From Bos javanicus (taxonomy: Eukaryota; Chordata; Mammalia; Artiodactyla; Bovidae), in assembly GCF_032452875.1 (NCBI RefSeq), contig NW_026893639.1:248001-312000 (forward strand): 64,000 nucleotides of DNA, written 5' to 3'. Positions within the stretch are counted from its first letter, which is position 1; each line of letters begins with the position of its first letter. The position numbers were made by a program, and so were the translations under genes. A model generated the notes under the pieces. It was not told where the DNA came from, did not search any database, and saw only the letters and a program-made list of their open reading frames with translations. Shown one piece after another: positions 11,455-24,844 of the stretch.

Positions 11455-13368
11455 CATGATCAGTGTATGATAGCAAACATGATCAGCGCATGATCAGTCA
11501 CATGATCAGCGCCATTAAGTCACGTGATCACTACATGATAGTCATGTGATCAGTCCATGCTCAGTCACGGTATCAGTGCATGATCAGCCACGTGATCAGT
11601 GCATGATCTGTCACATGATTAGTGTATGATCATCCACGTGATCAGTGCATGGGCAGTCATGTGATCAGTGCATGATATAGACGTGATCAGTGCATGATCA
11701 GTCTCGTGATCAGTGCATGATAGCCACGTGATCAGTGCATGATCAGTCACCTGATGGGTGTATGATCATTCACGTGACCTGTACATGGTAGCTACATGAT
11801 CATTGCATGATCAGCCACGTGAGTAGTGCATGATAGCCACGTGATCACTGCATGATCAGTCACGTGATCAGTGCATGATCAGTCATGTGACCAGTACATG
11901 GTAGCTGCGTGATCATGCATGATCAGCCACGTGAGCAGTGCATGATAGCCACGTGATCAGTGCATGATCAGACACGTGATCAGTGCATGATCAGTCACGT
12001 GATCAGTGCATGATCAGGCACGTGATCAGTGTATGTCAGCCACGTGATCAGTGCATGATAGCCACGTGATCAGTGCATGATCAGTCACGTGATCAGTGCA
12101 TGATCAGTCACGTGATCAGTGCATGATCAGCCACGTGATCAGTGCATGATCAGCCACGTGATCAGTGCATGATCAGTCACGTGATCAGTGCATGATCAGT
12201 CACGTGATCAGTGCATGATAGTTACGTGATCAGTGCATGATCAGCCACGTGATCAGTGCATGATAGCCACGTGATCAGTGCATGATAGCCACGTGATCAG
12301 TGCATGATCAGTCACGTGATACGTGTGTGATCAGCCACGTGATCAGTGCATGATCAGCCACGTGATCAGTGCATGATCAATTACGTGATCAGTGCATGAT
12401 CAGTCACGTGATCAGTGCATGATCAGCCACGTGATCAGTGCATGTCCAGCCACGTGATCAGTGCATGATAGCCACGTGATCAGTGCATGATCAGTCACGT
12501 GATCAGTGCATGATCAGTCACGTGATCAGTGCATGATCAGCCACGTGATCAGTGCATGATCAGCCACGTGATCAGTGCATGATCAGTTACGTGATCAGTG
12601 CATGATCAGTCACGTGATCAGTGCATGGTAGCTACGTGATCAGTGCATGATCAGCCACGTGATCAGTGCATGATAGCCACGTGATCAGTGCATGATCAGT
12701 CACGTGATACATGTGTGATCAGCCACGTGATCAGTGCATGATGAGCCACGTGATCAGTGCAGGATCAATTACGTGATCAGTGCATGATCAGTCACGTGAC
12801 CAGTACATGGTTGCTACGTGATCGTTGCATGATCAGCCACGTGAGCAGAACATGATAGCCACGTGATCAGTGCATGATCAGTCACGTGATCAGTACATGA
12901 TCAGTCACGTGAACAGTGCATGATCATTTACGTGATCTTTGCATGAACAGTCACGTTGCCAGTATATGGTTGCTACGTGATCATTCCATGACGAGCCACG
13001 TGAGCAGTGCATGATAGCCACGTGATGTGTGCATGAGTTACGTGAGCAGAGTATGATCAGCCACGTGATCAGTGCATGAGTGCCACGTGATCAGTGCATG
13101 ATATGTCACGTGACAGGTGTGTGATCAGCCACGTGAACAGTGCATGTTCAGCCACGTGATCAGTGCATGATAGCCACGTGATCAGTGCATGATCAGTTAC
13201 GTGAGCAGTGTATGATCAGCCACGTGATCAGTGCATGGTCAGACACGTGAACAGTGTATGATCAGCCACGTGATCAGTGCATGATATCCAAGTGATCAGT
13301 GCATGATCATCACGTGATCAGTGTATGATCAGCCACGTGAACAGTGCATGCTCAGTCACGTGATCTGG
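11455..13368 (+). repeat. 23-mer array with T1 tail, largely uniform
   Basis: No gene is seen. The T1 tail (CTGTCACATGATTAG, then GGGCAGTCATGTG and GATATAGACG) is followed by near-consensus units from about 11,940 to 12,690. A leader with GATCATCACG follows. Confidence 0.9.
11910..11925. repeat. Perfect 16-bp palindrome TGATCATGCATGATCA
   Basis: Arises where TGATCATGGCATGATCA or TGATCATCGCATGATCA has lost one base after the GTAGCTGCG unit. It recurs at 19913-19928 and at the equivalent place in other uniform arrays. Variant-rich copies keep the 17-base form. Confidence 0.8.
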
Positions 13369-13609
13369 GCCTGCTGAGCTGCGTGATTACTGTCTGCTCA
13401 TCTGCTTGACAATTGCCAGCTGAGCTGCACGATTCCTGCCTGTCATCTGCTTGACAATTGCCAGCTGTGCTGCGTAATTCCTGCCTGCTCAGCTGCTTGA
13501 TTATTGCCAGCTGAGCAGCATGTTTCCTCACACCTGAGTTCCATGATTATTGCCTGCTGACTGTTTGATTCGTGCCTACTCAGCTCTTTGTTTATTGCCT
13601 CCAGAGGCA
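13369..13609 (+). repeat. Divergent block 6
   Basis: Carries GCATGTTTCCTCAC in place of GCATGATTCCTCAC, a change shared only with block 17 (27,749 bp away). It has the CACACCTGAG allele. Confidence 0.92.
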
Positions 13610-16600
13610 CATGATCAGTGTATGATAGCAAACATGATCAGCGCATGATCAGTCACATGATCAGCGCCATTAAGTCACGTGATCACTACATGATAGTCAT
13701 GTGATCAGTCCATGCTCAGTCACGGTATCAGTGCATGATCAGCCACGTGATCAGTGCATGATCTGTCACATGATTAGTGTATGATCATCCACGTGATCAG
13801 TGCATGGGCAGTCATGTGATCAGTGCATGATATAGACGTGATCAGTGCATGATCAGTCTCGTGATCAGTGCATGATAGCCACGTGATCAGTGCATGATCA
13901 GTCACCTGATGGGTGTATGATCATTCACGTGACCTGTACATGGTAGCTACATGATCATTGCATGATCAGCCACGTGAGTAGTGCATGATAGCCACGTGAT
14001 CACTGCATGATCAGTCACGTGATCAGTGCATGATCAGTCATGTGACCAGTACATGGTAGCTGCGTGATCATGGCATGATCAGCCACGTGAGCATTGCATG
14101 ATAGCCACGTGATCAGTGCATGATCAGACACGTGATCAGTGCATGATCAGTCACGTGATCAGTGCATGATCAGCCACGTGATCAGTGCATGACCAGGCAC
14201 GTGATCAGTGTATGTCAGCCAAGTGATCAGTGCATGATAGCCACGTGATCAGTGCATGATCAGTCACGTGATCAGTGCATGATCAGTTATGTGATCAGTG
14301 TATGATCAGCCACGTGATCAGTGCATGATCAGCCACGTGATCAGTGCATGATCAATTACGTGATCAGTGCATGATCAGTCACGTGACCAGTACATGGTAG
14401 CTACGTGATCATTGCATGATCAGCCACGTGATCAGTGCATGATAGCCACGTGATCAGTGCATGATAGCCACGTGATCAGTGCATGATCAGTCATGTGATA
14501 CGTGTGTGATCAGCCACGTGATCAGTGCATGATATCCACGTGATCAGTGCATGACAGCCACGTGATCAGTGCATGAGAGCCACGTGATCAGTGCATGATC
14601 AGTCACGTGATCATGTGTGATCAGCCACGTGATCAGTGCATGATCAGCCACGTGATCAGTGCATGATCAATTACGTGATCAGTGCATGATCAGTCACGTG
14701 ATCAGTGCATGATCAGTCACGTGATCAGTGCATGATCATTTACGTGATCAGTGCATGATCAGTCACGTGACCAGTATATGGTTGCTACGTGATCATTGCA
14801 TGATCAGCCACGTGATCAGTGCATGATAGCCACGTGATCAGTGCATGATCAGACACGTGATCAGTGCATGATCAGTCACGTGATCAGTGCATGATCAGCC
14901 ACGTGATCAGTGCATGATCAGGCACGTGATCAGTGTATGATCAGCCACGTGATCAGTGCATGATAGCCACGTGATCAGTGCATGATCAGTTACGTGATCA
15001 GTGTATGATCAGCCACGTGATCAGTGCATGATCAGCCACGTGATCAGTGCATGATCAATTACGTGATCAGTGCATGATCAGTCACGTGACCAGTGCATGG
15101 TAGCTACGTGATCATTGCATGATCAGCCACGTGATCAGTGCATGATAGCCACGTGATCAGTGCATGATAGCCACGTGATCAGTGCATGATCAGTCATGTG
15201 ATACGTGTGTGATCAGCCACGTGATCAGTGCATGATATCCACGTGATCAGTGCATGACAGTCACGTGATCAGTGCATGATAGCCACGTGATCAGTGCATG
15301 ATCAGTCACGTGATCATGTGTGATCAGCCACGTGATCAGTGCATGATGAGCCACGTGATCAGTGCATGATCAATTACGTGATCAGTGCATGATCAGTCAC
15401 GTGACCAGTACATGGTTGGTACGTGATCGTTGCATGATCAGCCACGTGAGCAGTGCATGATAGCCACGTGATCAGTGCATGATCAGTCACGTGATCAGTG
15501 CATGATCAGTCACGTGATCAGTGCATGATCATTTACGTGATCAGTGCATGATCAGTCACGTTGCCAGTATATGGTTGCTACGTGATCATTCCATGACAGC
15601 CACGTGAGCAGTGCATGATAGCCACGTGATCTGTGCATGAGTTACGTGATCAGTGTATGATCAGCCACGTGATCAGTGCATGAGTGCCACGTGATCAGTG
15701 CATGATAGCCACGTGATCAGTGTGTGATCAGCCACGTGATCAGTGCATGATCAGCCACGTGATCAGTGCATGATAGCCACGTGATCAGTGCATGATCAGT
15801 CACGTGATCAGTGTATGATCAGCCACGTGATCAGTGCATGATCAGTCATGTGATCAGTGCATGATATAGACGTGATCAGTGCATGATCAGTCACGTGATC
15901 AGTGCATGATAGCCACGTGATCAGTGCATGATCAGTCACGTGATCAGTGCATGATCAGTCACGTGACCAGTACATGGTAGCTACATGATCATTGCATGAT
16001 CAGCCACGTGATAGTGCATGATAGCCACGTGATCAGTGCATGATCAGTCACGTGATCAGTGCATGATCAGTCATGTGACCAGTACATGGTAGCTGCGTGA
16101 TCATGCATGATCAGCCACGTGATCAGTGCATGATAGCCACGTGATCAGTGCATGATCAGCCACGTGATCAGTGCATGATCAGTCACGTGATCAGTGCATG
16201 ATCAGCCACGTGATCAGTGCATGATCAGTCACGTGATCAGTGCATGATCAGCCACGTGATCAGTGCATGATCAGTCACGTGACCAGTACATGGTAGCTAC
16301 GTGATCATTCCATGACAGCCACGTGAGCAGTGCATGATAGCCACGTGATGTGTGCATGATCAGTCACGTGAGCAGAGTATGATCAGCCACGTGATCAGTG
16401 CATGAGTGCCACGTGATCAGTGCATGATATGTCACGTGACAGGTGTGTGATCAGCCACGTGATCAGTGCATGATCAGCCACGTGATCAGTGCATGATCAG
16501 TTACGTGAGCAGTGTATGATCAGCCACGTGATCAGTGCATGGTCAGACACGTGAACAGTGTATGATCAGCCACGTGATCAGTGCATGATATCCAAGTGAT

Positions 16601-16672
16601 CAGTGCATGATCATCACGTGATCAGTGTATGATCAGCCACGTGAACAGTGCATGCTCAGTCACGTGATCAGG
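13610..16672 (+). repeat. 23-mer array, T1 tail, with 703-bp duplication and block-loss scar
   Basis: No gene is seen. The 703-bp duplication lies at 14.24-15.65 kb. A leader-like run (GAGTGCCACG near 15,687) then passes straight into T1-tail units (GATCAGTCATGTG, GATATAGACG) near 15.80 kb with no divergent block between. The same arrangement is clearer at 43,548. Confidence 0.85.
14240..15650 (+). repeat. Local 703-bp tandem duplication
   Basis: CATGTGATACGTGTGTG occurs at 14,492 and 15,195, offset 703 bp. Flanking subtypes (GATATCCACG, GCATGACAG, GATCATTTACG) recur in the same order. The same 703-bp offset is present at 22,378/23,081, so the duplication predates copying of the ~8-kb unit. 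Confidence 0.85.
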
Positions 16673-16913
16673 GCCTGCTGAGCTGCGTGATTACTGTCTG
16701 CTCATCTGCTTGACAATTGCCAGCTGAGCTGCACGATTCCTGCCTGTCATCTGCTTGACAATTGCCAGCTGTGCTGCGTAATTCCTGCCTGCTCAGCTGC
16801 TTGATTATTGCCAGCTGAGCAGCATGATTCCTCACACCTGAGTTCCATGATTATTGCCTGCTGACTGTTTGATTCGTGCCTACTCAGCTCTTTGTTTATT
16901 GCCTCCAGAGGCA
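16673..16913 (+). repeat. Divergent block 7
   Basis: A clean copy with the CACACCTGAG allele and a leader joint GATCAGGGCC, as at blocks 1, 3 and 10. It opens the second ~8-kb unit and is followed by a T2 tail (CAGCCACGTGATCAGTTC). Confidence 0.92.
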
Positions 16914-19216
16914 CATGATCAGTGTATGATAGCAAACATGATCAGCGCATGATCAGTCACATGATCAGCGCCATTAAGTCACGTGATCACTACATGATAG
17001 TCATGTGATCAGTCCATGCTCAGTCACGGTATCAGTGCATGATCAGCCACGTGATCAGTGCATGATCAGCCACGTGATCAGTTCATGATAGCCATGTGAT
17101 CAGTGCATGATTAGTCACGTGATCAGTGCATGATCAGGCAGGTGATCAGTGCATGATCAGCCACGTGATCAGTGCATGATCAGTCACCTGATGGGTGTAT
17201 GATCAGTCACGTGACCAGTACATGGTAGCTACGTGATCATTGCATGATCAGCCACGTGAGTAGTGCATGATAGCCACGTGATCAGTGCATGATCAGTCAC
17301 GTGATCAGTGCATGATCAGTCATGTGATATGTGCATGATCAGGCACGTGATCAGTGCATGATCAGCCACGTGATCAGTGCATGGTAGCCACGTGATCAGT
17401 GCATGATCAGTCACGTGATCAGTGCATGATAGCTGCGTGATCAGTGCATGATCAGCCACGTGATCAGTGCATGATAGCCACGTGATCAGTGCATGATCAG
17501 TCACGTGATCAGTGCATGATCAGTCACGTGATCAGTGCATGATCAGCCACGTGATCAGTGCATGATCAGGCACGTGATCAGTGCATGTCCAGCCACGTGA
17601 TCAGTGCATGATAGCCACGTGATCAGTGCATGATCAGTCACGTGATCAGTGCATGATCAGCCACGTGATCAGTGCATGATCAGTCACGTGATCAGTGCAT
17701 GATATAGACGTGATCAGTGCATGATCAGTCACGTGATCAGTGCATGATAGCCACGTGATCAGTGCATGATCAGTCACGTGATCAGTGTATGATCAGCCAC
17801 GTGATCAGTGCATGATGCCACGTGATCAGTGCATGATCAGTCACGTGATCATGTGTGATCAGCCACGTGATCAGTGCATGATCAGCCACGTGATCAGTGC
17901 ATGATCAGGCACGTGATCAGTGCATGTCCAGCCACGTGATCAGTGCATGATAGCCACGTGATCAGTGCATGATCAGTCACGTGATCAGTGCATGATCAGT
18001 CACGTGATCAGTGCATGGTAGCTACGTGATCAGTGCATGATCAGCCACGTGATCAGTGCATGATAGCCACGTGATCAGTGCATGATCAGTCACATGATCA
18101 GTGCATGATCATCCACGTGATCAGTGCATGATCAGTCACGTGATCAGTGCATGATATAGACGTGATCAGTGCATGATCAGTCACGTGATCAGTGCATGAT
18201 CAGCCACGTGATCAGTGCATGATAGCCACGTGATCAGTGCATGATAGCCAGTGATCAGTGCATGATCAGTCACGTGATCAGTGCATGATCAGCCACGTGA
18301 TCAGTGCATGATAGCCACTGATCAGTGCATGATCATCACGTGATCAGTGCATGATCAGTCACGTGATCAGTGCATGATCAGCCACGTGATCAGTGCATGA
18401 TCAGCCACGTGATCAGTGCATGATCAGTCACGTGATCAGTGCATGATCAGTCACGTGATCAGTGCATGATCAGTCACGTGATCAGTGCATGATCAGTCAC
18501 GTGATCAGTGCATGATAGCCACGTGATCAGTGCATGATCAGTCACGTGATCAGTGCATGATCAGTCACGTGATCAGTGCATGATCAGCCACGTGATCAGT
18601 GCATGATCAGCCACGTGATCAGTGCATGATCAATCACGTGATCAGTGCATGATCAGCCACGTGATCAGTGCATGATCAGCCACGTGATCAGTGCATGATC
18701 AGCCACGTGATCAGTGCATGATCAGTCACGTGATCAGTACATGATCAGTCACGTGAACAGTGCGTGATCATTTACGTGATCAGTGCATGATCAGTCACGT
18801 GACCAGTATATGGTAGCTACGTGATCATTCCATGACGAGCCACATGAGCAGTGCATGATAGCCACGTGATGTGTGCATGATCAGTTACGTGAGCAGAGTA
18901 TGATCAGCCACGTGATCAGTGCATGAGTGCCAAGTGATCAGTGCATGATATGTCACGTGACAGGTGTGTGATCAGCCACGTGAACAGTGCATGTTCAGCC
19001 ACGTGATCAGTGCATGATAGCCACGTGATCAGTGCATGATCAGTTACGTGAGCAGTGTATGATCAGCCACGTGATCAGTGCATGTTCAGACACGTGATCA
19101 GTGTTTGATCAGCCACGTGATCAGTGCATGATATCCAAGTGATCAGTGCATGATCAATCACGTGATCAGTGTATGATCAGCCACGTGAACAGTACATGCT
19201 CAGTCACGTGATCTGG
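16914..19216 (+). repeat. 23-mer array with T2 tail, highly uniform
   Basis: No gene is seen. This is the counterpart of 8911-11213 in the same register, but most private variants there read as consensus here from about 17,040 to 18,760. A minus-strand GTG-initiated frame near 17,316-17,504 is a 15-residue repeat made by alternating 22- and 23-bp units. Confidence 0.9.
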
Positions 19217-19457
19217 GCCTGCTGAGCTGCGTGATTACTGTCTGCTCATCTGCTTGACAATTGCCAGCTGAGCTGCACGATTCCTGCCTGTCATCTGCTT
19301 GACAATTGCCAGCTGTGCTGCGTAATTCCTGCCTGCTCAGCTGCTTGATTATTGCCAGCTGAGCAGCATGATTCCTCACACCTGAGTTCCATGATTATTG
19401 CCTGCTGACTGTTTGATTCGTGCCTACTCAGCTCTTTGTTTATTGCCTCCAGAGGCA
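19217..19457 (+). repeat. Divergent block 8
   Basis: A clean copy with the CACACCTGAG allele. Its leader has CATGTTCAGACACG and an AGTACATGCTCAG joint, shared with blocks 11 and 25. Confidence 0.92.
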
Positions 19458-21254
19458 CATGATCAGTGTATGATAGCAAACATGATCAGCGCATGATCAG
19501 TCACATGATCAGCGCCATTAAGTCACGTGATCACTACATGATAGTCATGTGATCAGTCCATGCTCAGTCACGGTATCAGTGCATGATCAGCCACGTGATC
19601 AGTGCATGATCTGTCACAAGATTAGTGTATGATCATCCACGTGATCAGTGCATGGGCAGTCATGTGATCAGTGCATGATATAGACGTGATCAGTGCATGA
19701 TCAGTCTCGTGATCAGTGCATGATAGCCACGTGATCAGTGCATGATCAGTCACCTGATGGGTGTATGATCATTCACGTGACCTGTACATGGTAGCTACAT
19801 GATCATTGCATGATCAGCCACGTGAGTAGTGCATGATAGCCACGTGATCACTGCATGATCAGTCACGTGATCAGTGCATGATCAGTCATGTGACCAGTAC
19901 ATGGTAGCTGCGTGATCATGCATGATCAGCCACGTGAGCAGTGCATGATAGCCACGTGATCAGTGCATGATCAGACACGTGATCAGTGCATGATCAGTCA
20001 CGTGATCAGTGCATGATCAGGCACGTGATCAGTGCATGTCAGCCACGTGATCAGTGCATGATAGCCACGTGATCAGTGCATGATCAGTCACGTGATCAGT
20101 GCATGATCAGTCACGTGATCAGTGCATGATAGCTACGTGATCAGTGCATGATCAGCCACGTGATCAGTGCATGATAGCCACGTGATCAGTGCATGATCAG
20201 TCACGTGATCAGTGCATGATCAGTCACGTGACCAGTACATGGTAGCTGCGTGATCATGCATGATCAGCCACGTGATCAGTGCATGATAGCCACGTGATCA
20301 GTGCATGATCAGCCACGTGATCAGTGCATGATCAGTCACGTGATCAGTGCATGATCAGGCACGTGATCAGTGCATGATCAGCCACGTGATCAGTGCATGA
20401 TAGCCACGTGATCAGTGCATGATCAGTCACGTGATCAGTGCATGATCAGTCACGTGATCAGTGCATGATCAGCCACGTGATCAGTGCATGATCAGCCACG
20501 TGATCAGTGCATGATCAGCCACGTGATCAGTGCATGATCAGTCACGTGATCAGTGCATGATAGTCACGTGATCAGTGCATGATCAGCCACGTGATCAGTG
20601 CATGATAGCCACGTGATCAGTGCATGATAGCCACGTGATCAGTGCATGATCAGTCACGTGATCGTGCATGATCAGCCACGTGATCAGTGCATGATCAGCC
20701 ACGTGATCAGTGCATGATCAGCCACGTGATCAGTGCATGATCAGTCACGTGATCAGTGCATGATCAGGCACGTGATCAGTGCATGATCAGCCACGTGATC
20801 AGTGCATGATCATTTACGTGATCTTTGCATGATCAGTCACGTTGCCAGTATATGGTTGCTACGTGATCATTCCATGACGAGCCACGTGAGCAGTGCATGA
20901 TAGCCACGTGATGTGTGCATGAGTTACGTGAGCAGAGTATGATCAGCCACGTGATCAGTGCATGAGTGCCACGTGATCAGTGCATGATATGTCACGTGAC
21001 AGGTGTGTGATCAGCCACGTGAACAGTGCATGTTCAGCCACGTGATCAGTGCATGATAGCCACGTGATCAGTGCATGATCAGTTACGTGAGCAGTGTATG
21101 ATCAGCCACGTGATCAGTGCATGGTCAGACACGTGAACAGTGTATGATCAGCCACGTGATCAGTGCATGATATCCAAGTGATCAGTGCATGATCATCACG
21201 TGATCAGTGTATGATCAGCCACGTGAACAGTGCATGCTCAGTCACGTGATCTGG
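19458..21254 (+). repeat. 23-mer array with T1 tail, highly uniform
   Basis: No gene is seen. The tail has CTGTCACAAGATTAG. Near-consensus units run from about 19,930 to 20,800, including the 16-bp palindrome at 19,913. Leader markers resume near 20,810. Confidence 0.9.
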
Positions 21255-21495
21255 GCCTGCTGAGCTGCGTGATTACTGTCTGCTCATCTGCTTGACAATT
21301 GCCAGCTGAGCTGCACGATTCCTGCCTGTCATCTGCTTGACAATTGCCAGCTGTGCTGCGTAATTCCTGCCTGCTCAGCTGCTTGATTATTGCCAGCTGA
21401 GCAGCATGATTCCTCACACCTGAGTTCCATGATTATTGCCTGCTGACTGTTTGATTCGTGCCTACTCAGCTCTTTGTTTATTGCCTCCAGAGGCA
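21255..21495 (+). repeat. Divergent block 9
   Basis: A clean copy with the CACACCTGAG allele; its internal sequence matches block 8. The leader has the GATATCCAAGTG unit and GATCATCACG. Confidence 0.92.
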
Positions 21496-24400
21496 CATGA
21501 TCAGTGTATGATAGCAAACATGATCAGCGCATGATCAGTCACATGATCAGCGCCATTAAGTCACGTGATCACTACATGATAGTCATGTGATCAGTCCATG
21601 CTCAGTCACGGTATCAGTGCATGATCAGCCACGTGATCAGTGCATGATCTGTCACAAGATTAGTGTATGATCATCCACGTGATCAGTGCATGGGCAGTCA
21701 TGTGATCAGTGCATGATATAGACGTGATCAGTGCATGATCAGTCTCGTGATCAGTGCATGATAGCCACGTGATCAGTGCATGATCAGTCACCTGATGGGT
21801 GTATGATCATTCACGTGACCTGTACATGGTAGCTACATGATCATTGCATGATCAGCCACGTGAGTAGTGCATGATAGCCACGTGATCACTGCATGATCAG
21901 TCACGTGATCAGTGCATGATCAGTCATGTGACCAGTACATGGTAGCTGCGTGATCATGGCATGATCAGCCACGTGAGCAGTGCATGATAGCCACGTGATC
22001 AGTGCATGATCAGACACGTGATCAGTGCATGATCAGTCACGTGATCAGTGCATGATCAGCCACGTGATCAGTGCATGACCAGGCACGTGATCAGTGTATG
22101 TCAGCCAAGTGATCAGTGCATGATAGCCACGTGATCAGTGCATGATCAGTCACGTGATCAGTGCATGATCAGTTATGTGATCAGTGTATGATCAGCCACG
22201 TGATCAGTGCATGATCAGCCACATGATCAGTGAATGATCAATTACGTGATCAGTGCATGATCAGTCACGTGACCAGTACATGGTAGCTACGTGATCATTG
22301 CATGATCAGCCACGTGATCAGTGCATGATAGCCACGTGATCAGTGCATGATAGCCACGTGATCAGTGCATGATCAGTCATGTGATACGTGTGTGATCAGC
22401 CACGTGATCAGTGCATGATATCCACGTGATCAGTGCATGACAGCCACGTGATCAGTGCATGAGAGCCACGTGATCAGTGCATGATCAGTCACGTGATACA
22501 TGTGTGATCAGCCACGTGATCAGTGCATGATCAGCCACGTGATCAGTGCATGATCAGCCACGTGATCAGTGCATGATCAGCCACGTGATCAGTGCATGAT
22601 CAGTCACGTGATCAGTGCATGATCATTTACGTGATCAGTGCATGATCAGTCACGTGACCAGTATATGGTTGCTACGTGATCATTGCATGATCAGCCACGT
22701 GATCAGTGCATGATAGCCACGTGATCAGTGCATGATCAGTCACGTGATCAGTGCATGATCAGTCACGTGATCAGTGCATGATCAGCCACGTGATCAGTGC
22801 ATGATCAGGCACGTGATCAGTGTATGTCAGCCACGTGATCAGTGCATGATAGCCACGTGATCAGTGCATGATCAGTTACGTGATCAGTGTATGATCAGCC
22901 ACGTGATCAGTGCATGATCAGCCACGTGATCAGTGCATGATCAATTACGTGATCAGTGCATGATCAGTCACGTGATCAGTGCATGGTAGCTACGTGATCA
23001 GTGCATGATCAGCCACGTGATCAGTGCATGATAGCCACGTGATCAGTGCATGATAGCCACGTGATCAGTGCATGATCAGTCATGTGATACGTGTGATCAG
23101 CCACGTGATCAGTGCATGATATCCACGTGATCAGTGCATGACAGTCACGTGATCAGTGCATGATAGCCACGTGATCAGTGCATGATCAGTCACGTGATCA
23201 TGTGTGATCAGCCACGTGATCAGTGCATGATGAGCCACGTGATCAGTGCATGATCAATTACGTGATCAGTGCATGATCAGTCACGTGACCAGTACATGGT
23301 TGGTACGTGATCGTTGCATGATCAGCCACGTGAGCAGTGCATGATAGCCACGTGATCAGTGCATGATCAGTCACGTGATCAGTGCATGATCAGTCACGTG
23401 AACAGTGCATGATCATTTACGTGATCAGTGCATGATCAGTCACGTTGCCAGTATATGGTAGCTACGTGATCATTGCATGACAGCCACGTGAGCAGTGCAT
23501 GATAGCCACGTGATCAGTGCATGAGTTACGTGAGCAGTGTATGATCAGCCACGTGATCAGTGCATGAGTGCCACGTGATCAGTGCATGATAGCCACGTGA
23601 TCAGTGTGTGATCAGCCACGTGATCAGTGCATGATCAGCCACGTGATCAGTGCATGATAGCCACGTGATCAGTGCATGATCAGTCACGTGATCAGTGCAT
23701 GATCAGCCACGTGATCAGTGCATGATCAGTCACGTGATCAGTGCATGATATAGACGTGATCAGTGCATGATCAGTCACGTGATCAGTGCATGATAGCCAC
23801 GTGATCAGTGCATGATCAGTCACGTGATGGGTGCATGATCATTCACGTGACCAGTACATGGTAGCTACATGATCATTGCATGATCAGCCACGTGAGTAGT
23901 GCATGATAGCCACGTGATCAGTGCATGATCAGTCACGTGATCAGTGCATGATCAGTCATGTGATCAGTGCATGGTAGCTGCGTGATCATGCATGATCAGC
24001 CACGTGATCAGTGCATGATAGCCACGTGATCAGTGCATGATCAGACACGTGATCAGTGCATGATCAGTCACGTGATCAGTGCATGATCAGCCACGTGATC
24101 AGTGCATGATCAGCCACGTGATCAGTGCATGATCAGCCACGTGATCAGTGCATGATCAGCCACGTGATCAGTGCATGATCAATTACGCGATCAGTGCATG
24201 ATCAGTCACGTGACCAGTACATGGTTGCTACGTGATCATTCCATGACAGCCACGTGAGCAGTGCATGATAGCCACGTGATGTGTGCATGATCAGTAACGT
24301 GAGCACAGTATGATCAGCCACGTGATCAGTGCATGAGTGCCACGTGATCAGTGCATGATATGTCACGTGACAGGTGTGTGATCAGCCACGTGATCAGTGC

Positions 24401-24603
24401 ATGATCAGCCACGTGATCAGTGCATGATCAGTTACGTGAGCAGTGTATGATCAGCCACGTGATCAGTGCATGGTCAGACACGTGAACAGTGTATGATCAG
24501 CCACGTGATCAGTGCATGATATCCAAGTGATCAGTGCATGATCATCACGTGATCAGTGTATGATCAGCCACGTGAACAGTGCATGCTCAGTCACGTGATC
24601 AGG
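21496..24603 (+). repeat. 23-mer array with T1 tail and 703-bp duplication
   Basis: No gene is seen. It is the counterpart of 13,610-16,672, with the same internal 703-bp duplication (22,378/23,081) and the same leader-to-T1 passage without a block near 23.69 kb. Confidence 0.88.
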
Positions 24604-24844
24604 GCCTGCTGAGCTGCGTGATTACTGTCTGCTCATCTGCTTGACAATTGCCAGCTGAGCTGCATGATTCCTGCCTGTCATCTGCTTGACAATTGCCAGC
24701 TGTGCTGCGTAATTCCTGCCTGCTCAGCTGCTTGATTATTGCCAGCTGAGCATCATGATTCCTCACACCTGAGTTCCATGATTATTGCCTGCTGACTGTT
24801 TGATTCGTGCCTACTCAGCTCTTTGTTTATTGCCTCCAGAGGCA
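24604..24844 (+). repeat. Divergent block 10
   Basis: Carries GAGCATCATGATTCC where the others read GAGCAGCATG. This single base puts a TGA into the minus-strand frame that is open in most other copies, while the rest of the block is typical. Opens the third ~8-kb unit. Confidence 0.92.

Larger units (their letters stand above)
8670..16672 (+). repeat. Three-cassette higher-order unit I (8003 bp)
   Basis: Contains blocks 4, 5 and 6 with spacing 2544, 2155 and 3304 bp and tail order T2, T1, T1. The same order recurs from 16673. Positions such as the TCRCATGATCAG unit near 10090 recur near 18091, and again near 26022 in the third unit. Confidence 0.85.
16673..24603 (+). repeat. Three-cassette higher-order unit II (7931 bp)
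   Basis: Contains blocks 7, 8 and 9 with spacing 2544, 2038 and 3349 bp. Tail order T2, T1, T1 matches unit I. Block 7 to block 10 and block 8 to block 11 are both exactly 7931 bp. Length changes relative to unit I are confined to the fillers. Confidence 0.87.
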
